Source: Candidatus Sumerlaeia bacterium
GTDB taxonomy: Bacteria; Sumerlaeota; Sumerlaeia; SLMS01; JAHLLQ01
Assembly: GCA_019634695.1 (NCBI GenBank)
Contig: JAHCAW010000033.1
Location: forward strand, 1-45,590
Direction: 5' to 3'
Length of the DNA: 45,590 bases
Numbering within the stretch: position 1 is the first letter of the stretch; every line of letters begins with the position of its first letter. A model generated the notes under the pieces. It was not told the origin of the DNA, did not search any database, and worked only from the letters and a program-made list of their open reading frames with translations. A program made the position numbers and the translations under genes. Shown here piece by piece: positions 1 to 9,105 of this stretch.

Positions 1-438
1 GCCGCGGGGATTGAGCTTCTTGCTTGGTCTTTGCCGTCATCGGCAATCTCTCCTGTGGACCACGGGTTGTGACAAACTGTGCGGCAACTGTGCGGTGGAA
101 GGAACCGACGCCCGTCGGGTTCTGCCGGCCATTGCCGGGCGACCCGGTTCGCGGGCCGTCGCGCGGCTGGTTCGCAAGTCTAGTCAAGTCAACGGATTGG
201 GGCGTCTCGTGCACGCCTGAGGGAGAACGGAAGAGCCCGATGGGGGCAGTGGGTTCTCGCGTCACACGCGTCTTGTGTTTACAGGGGAGCAATTCGTGTG
301 CCGGCGAGAGACCTCTGGCGAGTTCTCCGCGGCCGGGCTGCAATGCGCGCTATCGGTCGGCGTATGCGATTCCAGCTTGCCGCGCACGCCGCCGCGGGAC
401 TTGGTTCCCGCAGACTCTCGACGCGAGGATGCCCCGCT
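1..438. other. Non-coding stretch upstream of upp
   Basis: No convincing gene is seen on either strand; open frames here have no recognisable protein and no good start. A short perfect hairpin lies at 31-46 (TTGCCG, loop TCAT, CGGCAA). It has no T-tract on either side, so it is at best a weak terminator of a gene beyond the left edge. The upp promoter should lie in the right half, but no clear -35/-10 pair could be picked. Confidence 0.4.
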
Positions 439-1065
439 ATGCCCGTTCACGTGGTGGAACACCCGGTGGTGACGCACAAGATGTCGATCCTGCGGGACAA
501 GTCGACCAGCGTCCAGCGGTTCCGCGACGTGGTCTCCGAGCTGACGCTGCTGCTGAGCTACGAGGCCACGCGCGACCTCGAGGTGCGCTCCTGCACCGTC
601 CAGACCCCGCTGATGGCCATGCAGACCCACACGCTGACCGGCGAGGATTTCGTCATCGCGCCAATCCTGCGTGCCGGCCTCGGCATGGTCAGTGGCATGC
701 TGCGCATCTTCCCGGAAGCCAAGATCGCCCACATCGGCATGCGCCGCGACGAGGAAACCGCCCTGCCGGCCACCTACTACGAGAACATCCCGTCGCCGCT
801 GACCAGCTCGACCGTCATCGTCGTCGACCCGATGCTGGCCACGGGCGGCAGCCTCAGTGGCGGACTGAACCTGCTGAAGAGCAAGAAGCCCAAGACCCTG
901 AAGGCGATCTGCCTGATTGCCGCGCCCGAAGGCAAGGCGCGCATCGAGCGCGATCATCCCGACGTCCATGTCTATGTCGCGGCGTTGGACGAAGGACTCA
1001 ACTCCCGCGCCTTCATCCTGCCTGGTCTGGGTGACGCCGGCGACCGGATGTTCGGAACCCTGTGA
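439..1065 (+). CDS. upp: Uracil phosphoribosyltransferase
   Basis: Pyrimidine salvage enzyme of the cytoplasm that converts uracil and PRPP to UMP and diphosphate. The 208-residue product has the same length as E. coli Upp and is recognisable along its whole length. Visible are the VVTHKMSILRD start region, the PILRAGLGM segment (about residues 75-83), the PRPP-binding loop VDPMLATGGS (129-138), AAPEGKARIE, and the C-terminal uracil-binding segment LPGLGDAGDRMFGT. The frame is open further upstream, to about 298, but only from this ATG does the protein match the family's N-terminus. The stop overlaps the GTG start of the next gene (GTGA), so the two are probably translationally coupled. Family assignment is firm. 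Confidence 0.97.
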   Translation: MPVHVVEHPVVTHKMSILRDKSTSVQRFRDVVSELTLLLSYEATRDLEVRSCTVQTPLMAMQTHTLTGEDFVIAPILRAGLGMVSGMLRIFPEAKIAHIGMRRDEETALPATYYENIPSPLTSSTVIVVDPMLATGGSLSGGLNLLKSKKPKTLKAICLIAAPEGKARIERDHPDVHVYVAALDEGLNSRAFILPGLGDAGDRMFGTL

Positions 1066-2153
1066 AGCCCCTCGGCCACGTCGCTTGCCTCGTCGTGCTG
1101 ACGCTGCTGATGACACTGGCGCCAGCGGAGGAGCCCGTCCGCGGGTCGCTCATCGTCCGGTTCGTCACCGCGCCCGAGGACACGCCCGCCGGCTTCGACG
1201 AGGTGCGGCTCATCCTGAACCGGCGCGAGTTGCGCCAAGGGCAGGTGGCCGTCATCAAGGTGCATGATGTCAGCATTGCCGGGACGACCTTCGAGCGACG
1301 CTTCGACAACCTTGTGCCGGGGCGCCACTTCGTCGTTGCCGTGACCGGTCGCCCCGATGAGTTTCACGCAGGCGACCGACCCGGCGCCTTTCACGGCCTT
1401 GCCGTGGTGGACGTGCCGGCCGGTGGCGAAACCGAAGCTCGCATCGAGTACGAACTCCCGGACTTGTCGGAACTCGAACCCGCACGCGCCACGGCCACAC
1501 AAGCCGGTCGCGTCGTGGACTATCGCGGGCAACCGCGCGAGGGCATCGACGTGCAGGCCATGACGGAGCTGCCCACGATCCCCTACTATCCCGTGGCGCG
1601 CGCACGAACGGATTCCAATGGACGCTTCGTGTTCGAGGGGCTCCGCGACGGGCGCCGCTATCAGGTGGTTGCCGCCGGGATGCAGGCCGGCAGCATCACC
1701 GTCGGCGAGGCCGACGAGGCACGGATTCGCCTCTCGATCCTTCCCGGCGAGCGCCTGCCCGACATCGCAATCCAGTGGTTGGACACGGACGCAACAACCC
1801 CGCTGATCGGTGACGACACGCGTCCGATCCTCTTGCTGACCTGGGCCACGTGGTGCGGCACCTGTTACAACAAGATGGAGACGATGCAGGACACGCTGCG
1901 CGGCAAGCCGGACTGGGCGACGCGCGTTCGTGTGCTGGCCGTGGCAACGGACGACGAGGTGGAGATTGTCCGTGAGGTGCTGGCCGAACGCGGCTGGACC
2001 GGCATGCGATTCGGCTGGTTGCTGCCCGAAGCCCCGGCCGAAGTGCGCGCGATGCTCGAGGAGTTCCACCCGATGATTCTCGAGGCGGGTGGCACCGTGC
2101 GCACCATCGCGCCCATCCGCCTCGAGCAGGCAATCGTCGAAGTTCTCGAGTAA
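1062..2153 (+). CDS. Secreted protein with carboxypeptidase-regulatory-like and thioredoxin-like domains
   Basis: The 363-residue product begins with a hydrophobic signal segment (about residues 8-20), so it is probably exported. Residues of about 147-215 resemble a carboxypeptidase regulatory-like beta-sandwich (GRVVDYRGQPREGIDV, then TDSNGRFVFEGLRDGRRY). Residues from about 231 to the end form a thioredoxin-like domain with the redox motif WCGTC (C265, C268) after a LLLTWATW strand. This suggests thiol-disulfide exchange in the periplasm. The region between the signal and residue 145 is unassigned but looks beta-rich. The GTG start overlaps the upp stop by four bases. A secreted redox protein coupled to a nucleotide-salvage gene is an unexpected pair, and I infer no shared pathway. 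The physiological partner is unknown. Confidence 0.85.
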   Translation: MKPLGHVACLVVLTLLMTLAPAEEPVRGSLIVRFVTAPEDTPAGFDEVRLILNRRELRQGQVAVIKVHDVSIAGTTFERRFDNLVPGRHFVVAVTGRPDEFHAGDRPGAFHGLAVVDVPAGGETEARIEYELPDLSELEPARATATQAGRVVDYRGQPREGIDVQAMTELPTIPYYPVARARTDSNGRFVFEGLRDGRRYQVVAAGMQAGSITVGEADEARIRLSILPGERLPDIAIQWLDTDATTPLIGDDTRPILLLTWATWCGTCYNKMETMQDTLRGKPDWATRVRVLAVATDDEVEIVREVLAERGWTGMRFGWLLPEAPAEVRAMLEEFHPMILEAGGTVRTIAPIRLEQAIVEVLE

Positions 2154-2165
2154 TCCCGTGCGGGA

Positions 2166-2678
2166 TCAGGCGGCGCCCATCGGACCCGGATCGTCCGCAG
2201 AAGGGCCGTAAACCGACGGCACTTCCACGTCGAGGATGCGCAGGTACACGCCCAGTTGCGCGCGGTGGTGAATCATGTGATTCAGAATGAACCCGCGCAG
2301 GACGGCGATTCGCGGCATCTGGAGCACCGTCCGCCCTTCCTTGTTCATCGTCCAAGTGCGGAACATCGCCTCGTCGGGAATCGACGCAACCAGCCCGGCG
2401 ATCCGGGGCAGCGTCTCGTCGAAGCGCGCGAGCAGCTCCGCACGATTCGACGCCTTGAACGAAACCCACGAGTCCATCTGCAACTCGAACGTGTCCACCT
2501 GGACGATCGAACCGGCCCAGCTCAGAGCGTCCACCATGTGCGAGGCGAGTTCGCCCAGGCTCATGGACTTCGGATGCGGCTTGTAGTCCCACCGGTCGTC
2601 GGGCAAGCGTTCAAAGTGAGCCCGAGTGCCCCGGGCCTCGTGTTGCAGTTCCTGAACCATCCCTTGCGCGATACTCAT
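2166..2678 (-). CDS. DinB-fold protein
   Basis: The 170-residue protein has the size and pattern of the DinB/YfiT four-helix bundle, a family of putative metal-dependent thiol transferases or damage-inducible proteins. The expected three-histidine metal site is visible: H48 in ELASHMVD, and H134 and H138 in the motif NHMIHHRAQL near the end. The segments WDYKPHPKSMSLGELASH and HHRAQLGVYLRIL are typical of the family. The ATG at 2678 is the only start that gives this normal length; the open frame continues upstream only as a shadow of the peptidase gene. It is divergent from the M14 peptidase, with about 180 bp between the starts. The substrate cannot be told from sequence. Confidence 0.88.
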   Translation of the reverse strand: MSIAQGMVQELQHEARGTRAHFERLPDDRWDYKPHPKSMSLGELASHMVDALSWAGSIVQVDTFELQMDSWVSFKASNRAELLARFDETLPRIAGLVASIPDEAMFRTWTMNKEGRTVLQMPRIAVLRGFILNHMIHHRAQLGVYLRILDVEVPSVYGPSADDPGPMGAA

Positions 2679-2858
2679 GATGCGAAGTGCCTCGATTCGC
2701 GGAATTTCCCCGCTCCGATCCTGACATCTTGAGGGAGTGCATCGGTGGGCACTCCGGCGGCAAACCCAAAAGCAGGATCGGCCCGGTCGCATTTGCGGTT
2801 GCCCCGAGCCAACCTGACGGGGCGCATGCTGATCGGAAGACCACTCGAGGCTTTCACC

Positions 2859-5354
2859 ATGTTGCTGCGTCTGTCGCTCCTGTTGCTGGGCATGCTGCTG
2901 GGGGCTCCGCCGGCCCTTGCGCAACACGTCACCTCTCCCGCGGAGCACCTTGGCCGCCCGATCGGCACCGACTTTGAATTGGCCGACTGGAACGAGGTCG
3001 CCTCGTACTACTGGCGCCTGGCCGAGGAGAGTCCCCGTGTGCAGACCAGCAAGATCGGCGTGTCGACGGAGGGACGCGACTTCCTGCTGACCCTGGTGTC
3101 GAGCGAGGAGAATCTTGCGCGAATCGACGAGTGGCGGCATCACGCCGCCGTGCTGGCCGACCCACGGGGCCGCACCGACGCCCAGAAGCGCGCCGCCGTC
3201 GAGCAGGGCCGCGTCATTCTTCTCGTCTCGCCGCAGATGCACTCGACCGAGGCCGCCGGTACCGAAGCCATCATGCAGTTCGCCTGGCTGCTCGCGACTT
3301 CGGATGACGAACCGTGGGCGCTCGCGCGCCAGAACCTGGTCGTGGGCATCTTCCCCTGCACGAATCCGGACGGGCTCGACCACACCGTCCATTGGTACCG
3401 CGAGCATGTCGGCACTCCCCTTGAAGCCACCGGCATGCTGCAACTCTACCAGAAATACACCGGACACGACAACAATCGCGACTGGTTCATGCTCACGCAG
3501 GCCGAGACGCGCATCGTCTCCGAACAGCTCTACACTGTCTGGCGACCGCAGGTGTACTGGGACGTGCACCAGCAGCAGCAACGCACGGAGCGCTTCTTCG
3601 TGCCGCCGTTCCGCGATCCGCTGAATCCCAACATCGATCCCGCCGTCACGGCGGGCATCAACGTCATCGGTACGCGCGCGGTGCTCGACATGACCAAGCG
3701 GGGCCTGACGGGCATCTCGACTGGCGTCACGTACGACATGTGGTGGCACGGCGGCAACCGCAGCACCCCGACGCGCCACAACATCATCGGACTGCTGACC
3801 GAGGCCGCCAGCGTGGACATCGCAACACCGCTCTTCCTGCGCATCGCGGATCTGCGTCCGCCGGGAGCCCTTCAGTCCTACGAGCCCTCGAACCTCTTCA
3901 TCGCCCCGTGGCCCGGTGGATGGTGGCGCCTGCGCGACATCACCGAGTACCAACTTGCCTTCGGTGAGTCGCTGGTCGGAACGCTCGCGCGCGAACGCGA
4001 GTTCTGGCTGCGCAACTCGCTGGAGATCGCCGAGCGCATCATCGAGCAGGGACGCCAGAGTGGGCCGCGCGCCTGGATCATTCCCGCCGACAATCGCGAC
4101 CCGGATGCCGTGCGTCGCCTGCTCGATGCGCTGCTGCGAACAGGCGTCGAAGTCCACGTCGCTGCAGAAGCTCTTCAGGGCGACGGTCGCTCCTACCCTG
4201 CCGGCTCCGTCGTGATCCAGCGGGATCAGCCCTACGCCGCCCACGTCAAGGATCTGTTCGAGGTGCAGCGCTATCCCAAGGGCGACCCGCCGTACGATGT
4301 CGCGGGCTGGACATTGCCGCTGCTGATGGGCGTTCACCGCGTCGAAGTCATGGAGGCCATCACGGCCGATCTGCAGCGCGTCGAGACGGCCGAGGTGGCG
4401 ACCGCCGCCTTCACCAGTCGGCGGACTGCCCAGGGTCTGGCGTGGTCGTATTCGACGGCGCACAGCGCGTCGTGGACCGCCGCGTTCGAGCGCCTTTCGG
4501 CTGGCAATGCGATCGAGCTGAGAACGTCCGGGGATCACGCGGGCATGTTGGTCGATGCGGCCTCTGAATCCGCGCCTGGGTTGCGGGTCAACCGCCTGCC
4601 GCGTATCGGTCTCTACGCTCCGTGGTCGGCCAACATGGACGAGGGTTGGACGCGGTGGGTGTTCGACACGTGGCAGGTGCCCTATATTGCCGTGCGCAAC
4701 GAGCACCTGCGCGCCGGGCGTCTGCATGACTTTCTGGATGTGCTGGTGATTCCGAGCATCACGCAGCGACTGTTGGACGAAGGGCGGCCGATGGGCAGCA
4801 TTCAGGACGAGTTCGCGCGAGGTCTTGCCCCCGAAGGCGCGGCCGCCGTGGAGGAGTTCGTCCGCACGGGCGGCCGCCTCGTGGCGCTCGACAGCGCCTG
4901 CGCCTGGACGATCGACCTGCTGCAACTGCCGCTCGTCGATGTCACCGCCGAGTCCAAGGGTTTCTCCTGCCCGGGGAGCGTCCTGCGCGCCATCCCGGTC
5001 GCGGGCGAGGCACTCAACGCCGGTCTGCCCGATTCGCTCGCGCTCTTCTTCTCCTCCTCATCGGCGTTCCGCGACATGACCACGAAGGAACGCGAAGAGG
5101 CGCGCCGCGACAAGGTGCCCGTGCGCACCCTGCTGCGCTATGCGCCGTCGCGCGTCCTGCTCTCGGGCTGGATCGAGAAGCCCGAGAGCATCGAGGGCCA
5201 CGCGGCCTGGGTTCACGTGCGGCACGGCGCGGGCGAAGTGCATCTGTTCGGTTTCCGGCCGCAGTACCGCGCGTGGTCGCAGGCGACGTTCCCGCTCCTG
5301 TTCCGGGCGATGCTGTTCACTCTGCCGGCGGATGAGAAGAAGGCGAGCGAGTAG
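2859..5354 (+). CDS. Secreted M14-family zinc carboxypeptidase, large form
   Basis: The 831-residue protein has a strong signal peptide (a leucine-rich core ending around ALAQ, residue 22), so it acts outside the cytoplasm. The N-terminal half is an M14 peptidase domain. The zinc motif is H128-S-T-E131 in SPQMHSTEAAGTEA and the third ligand is probably H237 in YWDVHQQQ. Substrate-pocket segments are NPDGLDH and GHDNNRDW (about 202-209). LLTEAAS is the likely catalytic-glutamate region. The C-terminal half (about 420-831) looks like the glutamine-amidotransferase-like fold often attached to large M14 proteins, for example GLYAPWSANMDEGWTRW and FVRTGGRLVALDS. The start is the ATG at 2859, preceded by GAGG eight bases upstream; the earlier in-frame ATG would hide the signal peptide. 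It probably scavenges peptides. Confidence 0.93.
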   Translation: MLLRLSLLLLGMLLGAPPALAQHVTSPAEHLGRPIGTDFELADWNEVASYYWRLAEESPRVQTSKIGVSTEGRDFLLTLVSSEENLARIDEWRHHAAVLADPRGRTDAQKRAAVEQGRVILLVSPQMHSTEAAGTEAIMQFAWLLATSDDEPWALARQNLVVGIFPCTNPDGLDHTVHWYREHVGTPLEATGMLQLYQKYTGHDNNRDWFMLTQAETRIVSEQLYTVWRPQVYWDVHQQQQRTERFFVPPFRDPLNPNIDPAVTAGINVIGTRAVLDMTKRGLTGISTGVTYDMWWHGGNRSTPTRHNIIGLLTEAASVDIATPLFLRIADLRPPGALQSYEPSNLFIAPWPGGWWRLRDITEYQLAFGESLVGTLAREREFWLRNSLEIAERIIEQGRQSGPRAWIIPADNRDPDAVRRLLDALLRTGVEVHVAAEALQGDGRSYPAGSVVIQRDQPYAAHVKDLFEVQRYPKGDPPYDVAGWTLPLLMGVHRVEVMEAITADLQRVETAEVATAAFTSRRTAQGLAWSYSTAHSASWTAAFERLSAGNAIELRTSGDHAGMLVDAASESAPGLRVNRLPRIGLYAPWSANMDEGWTRWVFDTWQVPYIAVRNEHLRAGRLHDFLDVLVIPSITQRLLDEGRPMGSIQDEFARGLAPEGAAAVEEFVRTGGRLVALDSACAWTIDLLQLPLVDVTAESKGFSCPGSVLRAIPVAGEALNAGLPDSLALFFSSSSAFRDMTTKEREEARRDKVPVRTLLRYAPSRVLLSGWIEKPESIEGHAAWVHVRHGAGEVHLFGFRPQYRAWSQATFPLLFRAMLFTLPADEKKASE

Positions 5355-5370
5355 ATCGGATTCTACAGGC

Positions 5371-5534
5371 GCCGAAAGTTGAGGAGCGCTGTGCGCGGCG
5401 TGCCCGAGGGACCGGTGGAGGCGCCGGTCGACGAGAAGGCGGGAGCCGGCCCGTCGCTCACGCTCCGGGTTCCGATTGTTCCGCTGCGGAGTTGCGTCAA
5501 GTCTTGGCGGAATTGGACGCCTGACGACGCAGGT
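5371..5534. repeat. 164-bp tandem repeat, copy 1
   Basis: First of two head-to-tail copies with an exact period of 164 bp. Comparison by eye gives about 14 mismatches over 164 positions, mostly at the left end. It lies between the convergent ends of the M14 peptidase (+) and the histidine kinase (-). It contains at 5450-5479 a 30-nt core that recurs with three mismatches at 34269-34298. Small open frames cross it but look like no protein. Confidence 0.9.
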
Positions 5535-5698
5535 GCCGAGATTTCAGGACTGCTGTGCGCGGCGTGCCCGAGGGATCGCTGGAGGCGTCGGTCGACGAGA
5601 AGGCGGGGGCTGGCCCGTCGCTCACGCTCCGGGTTCCGATTGTTCCGCTGCGGAGTTGCGTCAAGTCTTGACGGAATCGGACGCCTGTCGACGCAGGG
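5535..5698. repeat. 164-bp tandem repeat, copy 2, overlapping the kinase 3' end
   Basis: Second copy of the same repeat. Its right part (5661-5698) is the end of the histidine kinase gene on the minus strand, including the stop codon (TCA on the plus strand at 5661-5663). The last dozen or so kinase codons are therefore repeat sequence. In copy 1 the equivalent minus-strand reading continues as a near-identical peptide (RRQASNSAKT against RRQASDSVKT). The 30-nt core is at 5614-5643. Confidence 0.9.
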
Positions 5699-8462
5699 GC
5701 CGGCGGGGCAGGCGGACGTCGAATTCGGCGCCGCACCCCTCCTCCGAGCGCACGCCGATGGTGCCTTCCATCAGTTCCACGAGGCGGCGGCAGATTGCCA
5801 GGCCAAGCCCAGTGCCCGCGTAGCGTCGCGTCGTTGAGCCGTCCACCTGATAGAATTCCTGGAAGATTTCCTGCTGCTGGTCGGCGGGGATTCCGACGCC
5901 GGTGTCCGAGACGACGAAGCGGATCCACTCGTTGGCGGTCGCTTCGGGCATCGGCTCGGCCGTCACGGCCAGGCGCACGACGCCGTGATGCGTGAACTTC
6001 GCGGCGTTGCCCAACAGGTTCACCAGCACCTGATGCAGGCGCTGGGCATCGGTCTCCATCATGCCGATGTCGCCCTGCACGTCGAACTCGAGCCGGTTGG
6101 CGTTCGCCTCGACAAGCGGCTCGATCTCGCCGCGCAGGCCCTCGAAGAAGGGCGCCAGTGGCACGCTCTCGTAGTTGACCTCCATGCGTCCGGCCTCGAT
6201 GCGACTGACATCGAGCAGGTCGTTCACCAGGCGGAGCAGTTTCTGACCGGAGTCCTCGATCTTGTCCAGGTACTCGACGTGTCGCGGCTCCATGGCGCCG
6301 GCGGCCTTGCGCGCGACGATTCGCGTGAACCCGATGATGGCGTTGAGCGGCGTGCGCAACTCGTGCGAGATCGTTGCGAGGAACTGGCTCTTCAGGCGAC
6401 TCGATTCGAGAGCCCGTTCCTTCTCGCCCTCGAGGGCGGTCGCACGCTCCTCCTGTTGTTTGCGGAGCAGATAGGGCCCGGTCACGTCCTGCAGGAAGAG
6501 GTACGCGCGACGGACCTCGCCGCCGTCCTCGATCTCGGGCACTCCGCGCAGGGAAAGCGCCATGACGAAGGCGCCCTCGGCATCCTGCACGGGGATCGGG
6601 TCGGCGGCGATTTCCTTGCCTGCCAGCAGGTCTGCCATCAGTGCCGGTGCCCCCGCCTGCACAATCGCCGGATGCAGCAGGATCGAGAGGCCTCCGGTGT
6701 CGGCCTGCGCATCGAGCTTGGGCGCCAGCCGACGGCGGTAATACGGATTGGCGTCGAGGATCGTGCCGGTACGGTCAATAGTCAGGATACCGGTCGGCGC
6801 CTGATCGAAGATCGTCTGGTATTTGCGCTGCGACGATTCGAGGCGCAGGCGCAGGTGGCGCTCCTGGGTGATGTCGCGCAGCAGCAGGAGGAAGGCGACG
6901 GCGCCTTCCTCCTGCCGGCTCTCGCCGGCGAACGACACGGCGAGCCGCATCGGCGCCGCGCTCCTTGACGGCGGCGAGAACTCGCGCGTCCATGGCTGGC
7001 GCTTCTCCGCGGCCTCGCGGATCGTTGCCCACGTCTGCTCGCCATTCATTCGTGGGATGACGTCGTCGATCGTTCGACCGACGAGTCCCTTCGCGCCCGG
7101 ATCCAGGAAGCGCCGCGCCGCCGGATTCGCGTAGCTGATCCTCCCCTCGCCATCGAGCACCAGCATTCCCTCGTCGAGACTCTCGGCCGCATGCGTCAAC
7201 TGGCCGAGACGCTGCTCGGTGGCGTGCTTTTCACGCTCGGCGCGTAGGCGCTCGGTCACGTCCTGCCCGAGCATCAGCCAGAAGCGGCGTCCGAACTCGT
7301 CCTCTTCGGCCAGAAGCGTCAGATCAACCTCACGCGACTCGCCTGTGCGCGTACGATAGCTCACCGTCGCGCGCGAGGATCGGCGCGGCCGGCTCTCGTC
7401 ATCCAGCGCCTGAATCAGGTCCGGCCCCTCGGGGACGATCTCGGCCAGGGGGCGGCCAACCAACTCGCCGTGCGCATAGCCCAGCGCCTCGCAGACGGTT
7501 CGGTTCGCGTCCCGCATCACCATGTCGGCGGTGACCGAGTGATAGTACAGCGGCGAGCGATCGTGCAGGAGACGATGACGCCGCTTGGCAAACAGGAACA
7601 GCGAGGCGCTGCGCGCCCAGCCCAGCGTCAAGCCCCCGAGCGCCAGCGCCAGCATCACGCCGCCTGCAACGATCAGACGACGAACCGATGCCAGCAGGGA
7701 AATCTCCGGGGAACTTGCGGTGAACACACGCAATTCCAACGGACCATCGCCCCGCCGGCCCGTGCGAACTGTCCGGTCGGCATGGCGCACGGCATCCGCC
7801 CGTTCCACCGGCCCGAGTCGCTTCACCGGGAATCCCCGATGCGACAGCATCAACCCAATCTGCTCATTCTGATAGGAGGTCAGCAGGCGGCGCATGCGCT
7901 CGGCCAACGGCATGCGGGCCAGCAGGTAGCGGCCGTCGCCGAGATCGGCCACAAGATAGGCTTCCTCGATTTCGGGCAAGTGCCGCGGCAGCAACCACGC
8001 ATGGAACAGATCGCCAGACCAGGGCATCGACACGATGAGGCGATCCAGTTCCGGGATCAGACCCACCAAGGCATCCGGGAGGGGACCGGGCTGGGGAGAC
8101 AGGCGCTGAGAAGCCGCGGGCCGGATGCGATCGTAGACCAGCACCTCGTCGAACAGCGATTCGCTGTCCAGCAGTGCGGAGAAGAAGACCCGCAGCGGCG
8201 GTCGACTCTCATCGTCGTGCCGACGCCACTGGTCGATCCACGCGGTGGCGAACTGTTCGCGGTGGGCGAATTCCTGTTCGATCTGCGCCGCGGCCCGATT
8301 GGCTGCCGCGTCCACTTGGGCAGCGATACCCTGCTCGCCCAACGACACGAGCCAGCGGTCGACCGCCAGCGTCGCCGCCAGCATGGCCAACGCCACGGCC
8401 ATCGCCGCGGCAAGGCCCCATGCCGAGACACCCGAAATCCACCGCTGGGCTGTCTGGTTCAT
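5661..8462 (-). CDS. Membrane hybrid-less sensor histidine kinase with three PAS domains
   Basis: The 933-residue kinase has a transmembrane helix at about 14-36, an extracytoplasmic sensor region to about 258, and a second helix at about 262-284. Three PAS-like domains follow (about 302-405, 422-535, 547-665), the first ending in GQDVTER and the second in LRDITQER. The HisKA domain carries the phospho-accepting H700 in ISHELRTPLNAIIGF. The ATPase domain has the N-box NLLGNAAKFT (about 819), G1 box SDTGVGIP (about 852) and G2 box GTGLGL (about 883). There is no receiver domain and no response regulator gene next to it, so its partner is elsewhere. The ATG at 8462 is preferred; a GTG at 8480 would add six residues. 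The last dozen residues are encoded by a repeat. The signal is unknown. Confidence 0.95.
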   Translation of the reverse strand: MNQTAQRWISGVSAWGLAAAMAVALAMLAATLAVDRWLVSLGEQGIAAQVDAAANRAAAQIEQEFAHREQFATAWIDQWRRHDDESRPPLRVFFSALLDSESLFDEVLVYDRIRPAASQRLSPQPGPLPDALVGLIPELDRLIVSMPWSGDLFHAWLLPRHLPEIEEAYLVADLGDGRYLLARMPLAERMRRLLTSYQNEQIGLMLSHRGFPVKRLGPVERADAVRHADRTVRTGRRGDGPLELRVFTASSPEISLLASVRRLIVAGGVMLALALGGLTLGWARSASLFLFAKRRHRLLHDRSPLYYHSVTADMVMRDANRTVCEALGYAHGELVGRPLAEIVPEGPDLIQALDDESRPRRSSRATVSYRTRTGESREVDLTLLAEEDEFGRRFWLMLGQDVTERLRAEREKHATEQRLGQLTHAAESLDEGMLVLDGEGRISYANPAARRFLDPGAKGLVGRTIDDVIPRMNGEQTWATIREAAEKRQPWTREFSPPSRSAAPMRLAVSFAGESRQEEGAVAFLLLLRDITQERHLRLRLESSQRKYQTIFDQAPTGILTIDRTGTILDANPYYRRRLAPKLDAQADTGGLSILLHPAIVQAGAPALMADLLAGKEIAADPIPVQDAEGAFVMALSLRGVPEIEDGGEVRRAYLFLQDVTGPYLLRKQQEERATALEGEKERALESSRLKSQFLATISHELRTPLNAIIGFTRIVARKAAGAMEPRHVEYLDKIEDSGQKLLRLVNDLLDVSRIEAGRMEVNYESVPLAPFFEGLRGEIEPLVEANANRLEFDVQGDIGMMETDAQRLHQVLVNLLGNAAKFTHHGVVRLAVTAEPMPEATANEWIRFVVSDTGVGIPADQQQEIFQEFYQVDGSTTRRYAGTGLGLAICRRLVELMEGTIGVRSEEGCGAEFDVRLPRRPLRRQASDSVKT

Positions 8463-8562
8463 GAAGTCCGCCGCCCACACCGATTCTGCTGCCCGATGGC
8501 GTCAATCTTTCCCGAAGCGCACGCGTGTACCGGCACCGCGTCAAGCCGAGCCGCCGAACCGA

Positions 8563-9105
8563 TCAGGCGCTGCCGAACGGGCCCAGCGCGAGCAGCTTGA
8601 ACGCGAGCAATCCCACCAGCGCCAGCGCCCCGACGCCGAGCGCCACGGTGGCCGTGCTGACTGCCACCAGATAGCGCGTGCGCGCCTTCTCGTCCCCCAT
8701 CGCTGAGGCCGACGGAAGGCCCTTCACGGCGAGCAACAGGGCCGCCGCGGCCAGCGGAATCGCCGGCAGGATGCACAGCAACAACCCGACGAGCGACCCG
8801 ACGCCGAGTCCCAACGCCAGACGCGACGGCCGACCCAGCAGGTCGGTCACGATCGGATCGGTGTCGCCTTCCGGGATCGAGTTGATCAGTTGCGGGAAGT
8901 CGGTGAGCGGATGGCGCTCGCCCGTCGTGTCGTTGATCAGGATGCAGTCGGCCATCAGTCGGCCCTGCGCCGCCATGGCCACCAGTTCGTCCCATTTGTG
9001 CGGTCCCGTCCGCACGCGACTCGGGAATTGGGCCAGCCACTGGTGCTGCGCGGCCGGCCGCGTCCCCAGTACTTGTGTGCGCTCGTTGTCGTCAGCGGTA
9101 TCCAA
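8563..9105 (-). CDS. Small membrane protein, possibly with a GYF-2-like N-terminal domain
   Basis: The 180-residue protein has a soluble N-terminal half and two hydrophobic hairpin regions: one around GVGSLVGLLLCILPAIPLA and one around VALGVGALALVGLLAFKLL near the end. The segment around HKWDELVAMAAQGRLMADC resembles the GYF-2-type domains that precede membrane segments in many bacterial hypothetical proteins; this match is tentative. I chose the TTG at 9105 because a GGGAGG ribosome site sits nine bases upstream. A longer frame to 9216 would overlap the upstream lipoprotein gene by 125 bases. It overlaps the end of that gene by 14 bases, which suggests coupling. The histidine kinase follows after about 100 bp. 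Function unknown. Confidence 0.7.
   Translation of the reverse strand: MDTADDNERTQVLGTRPAAQHQWLAQFPSRVRTGPHKWDELVAMAAQGRLMADCILINDTTGERHPLTDFPQLINSIPEGDTDPIVTDLLGRPSRLALGLGVGSLVGLLLCILPAIPLAAAALLLAVKGLPSASAMGDEKARTRYLVAVSTATVALGVGALALVGLLAFKLLALGPFGSA

Noticed and set aside
5379..5837. Small open frames across the tandem repeat
   Set aside because: The frames encode the repeated DNA itself (SLTLRVPIVPL-type peptides) and run into the antisense of the kinase; no independent protein signal.
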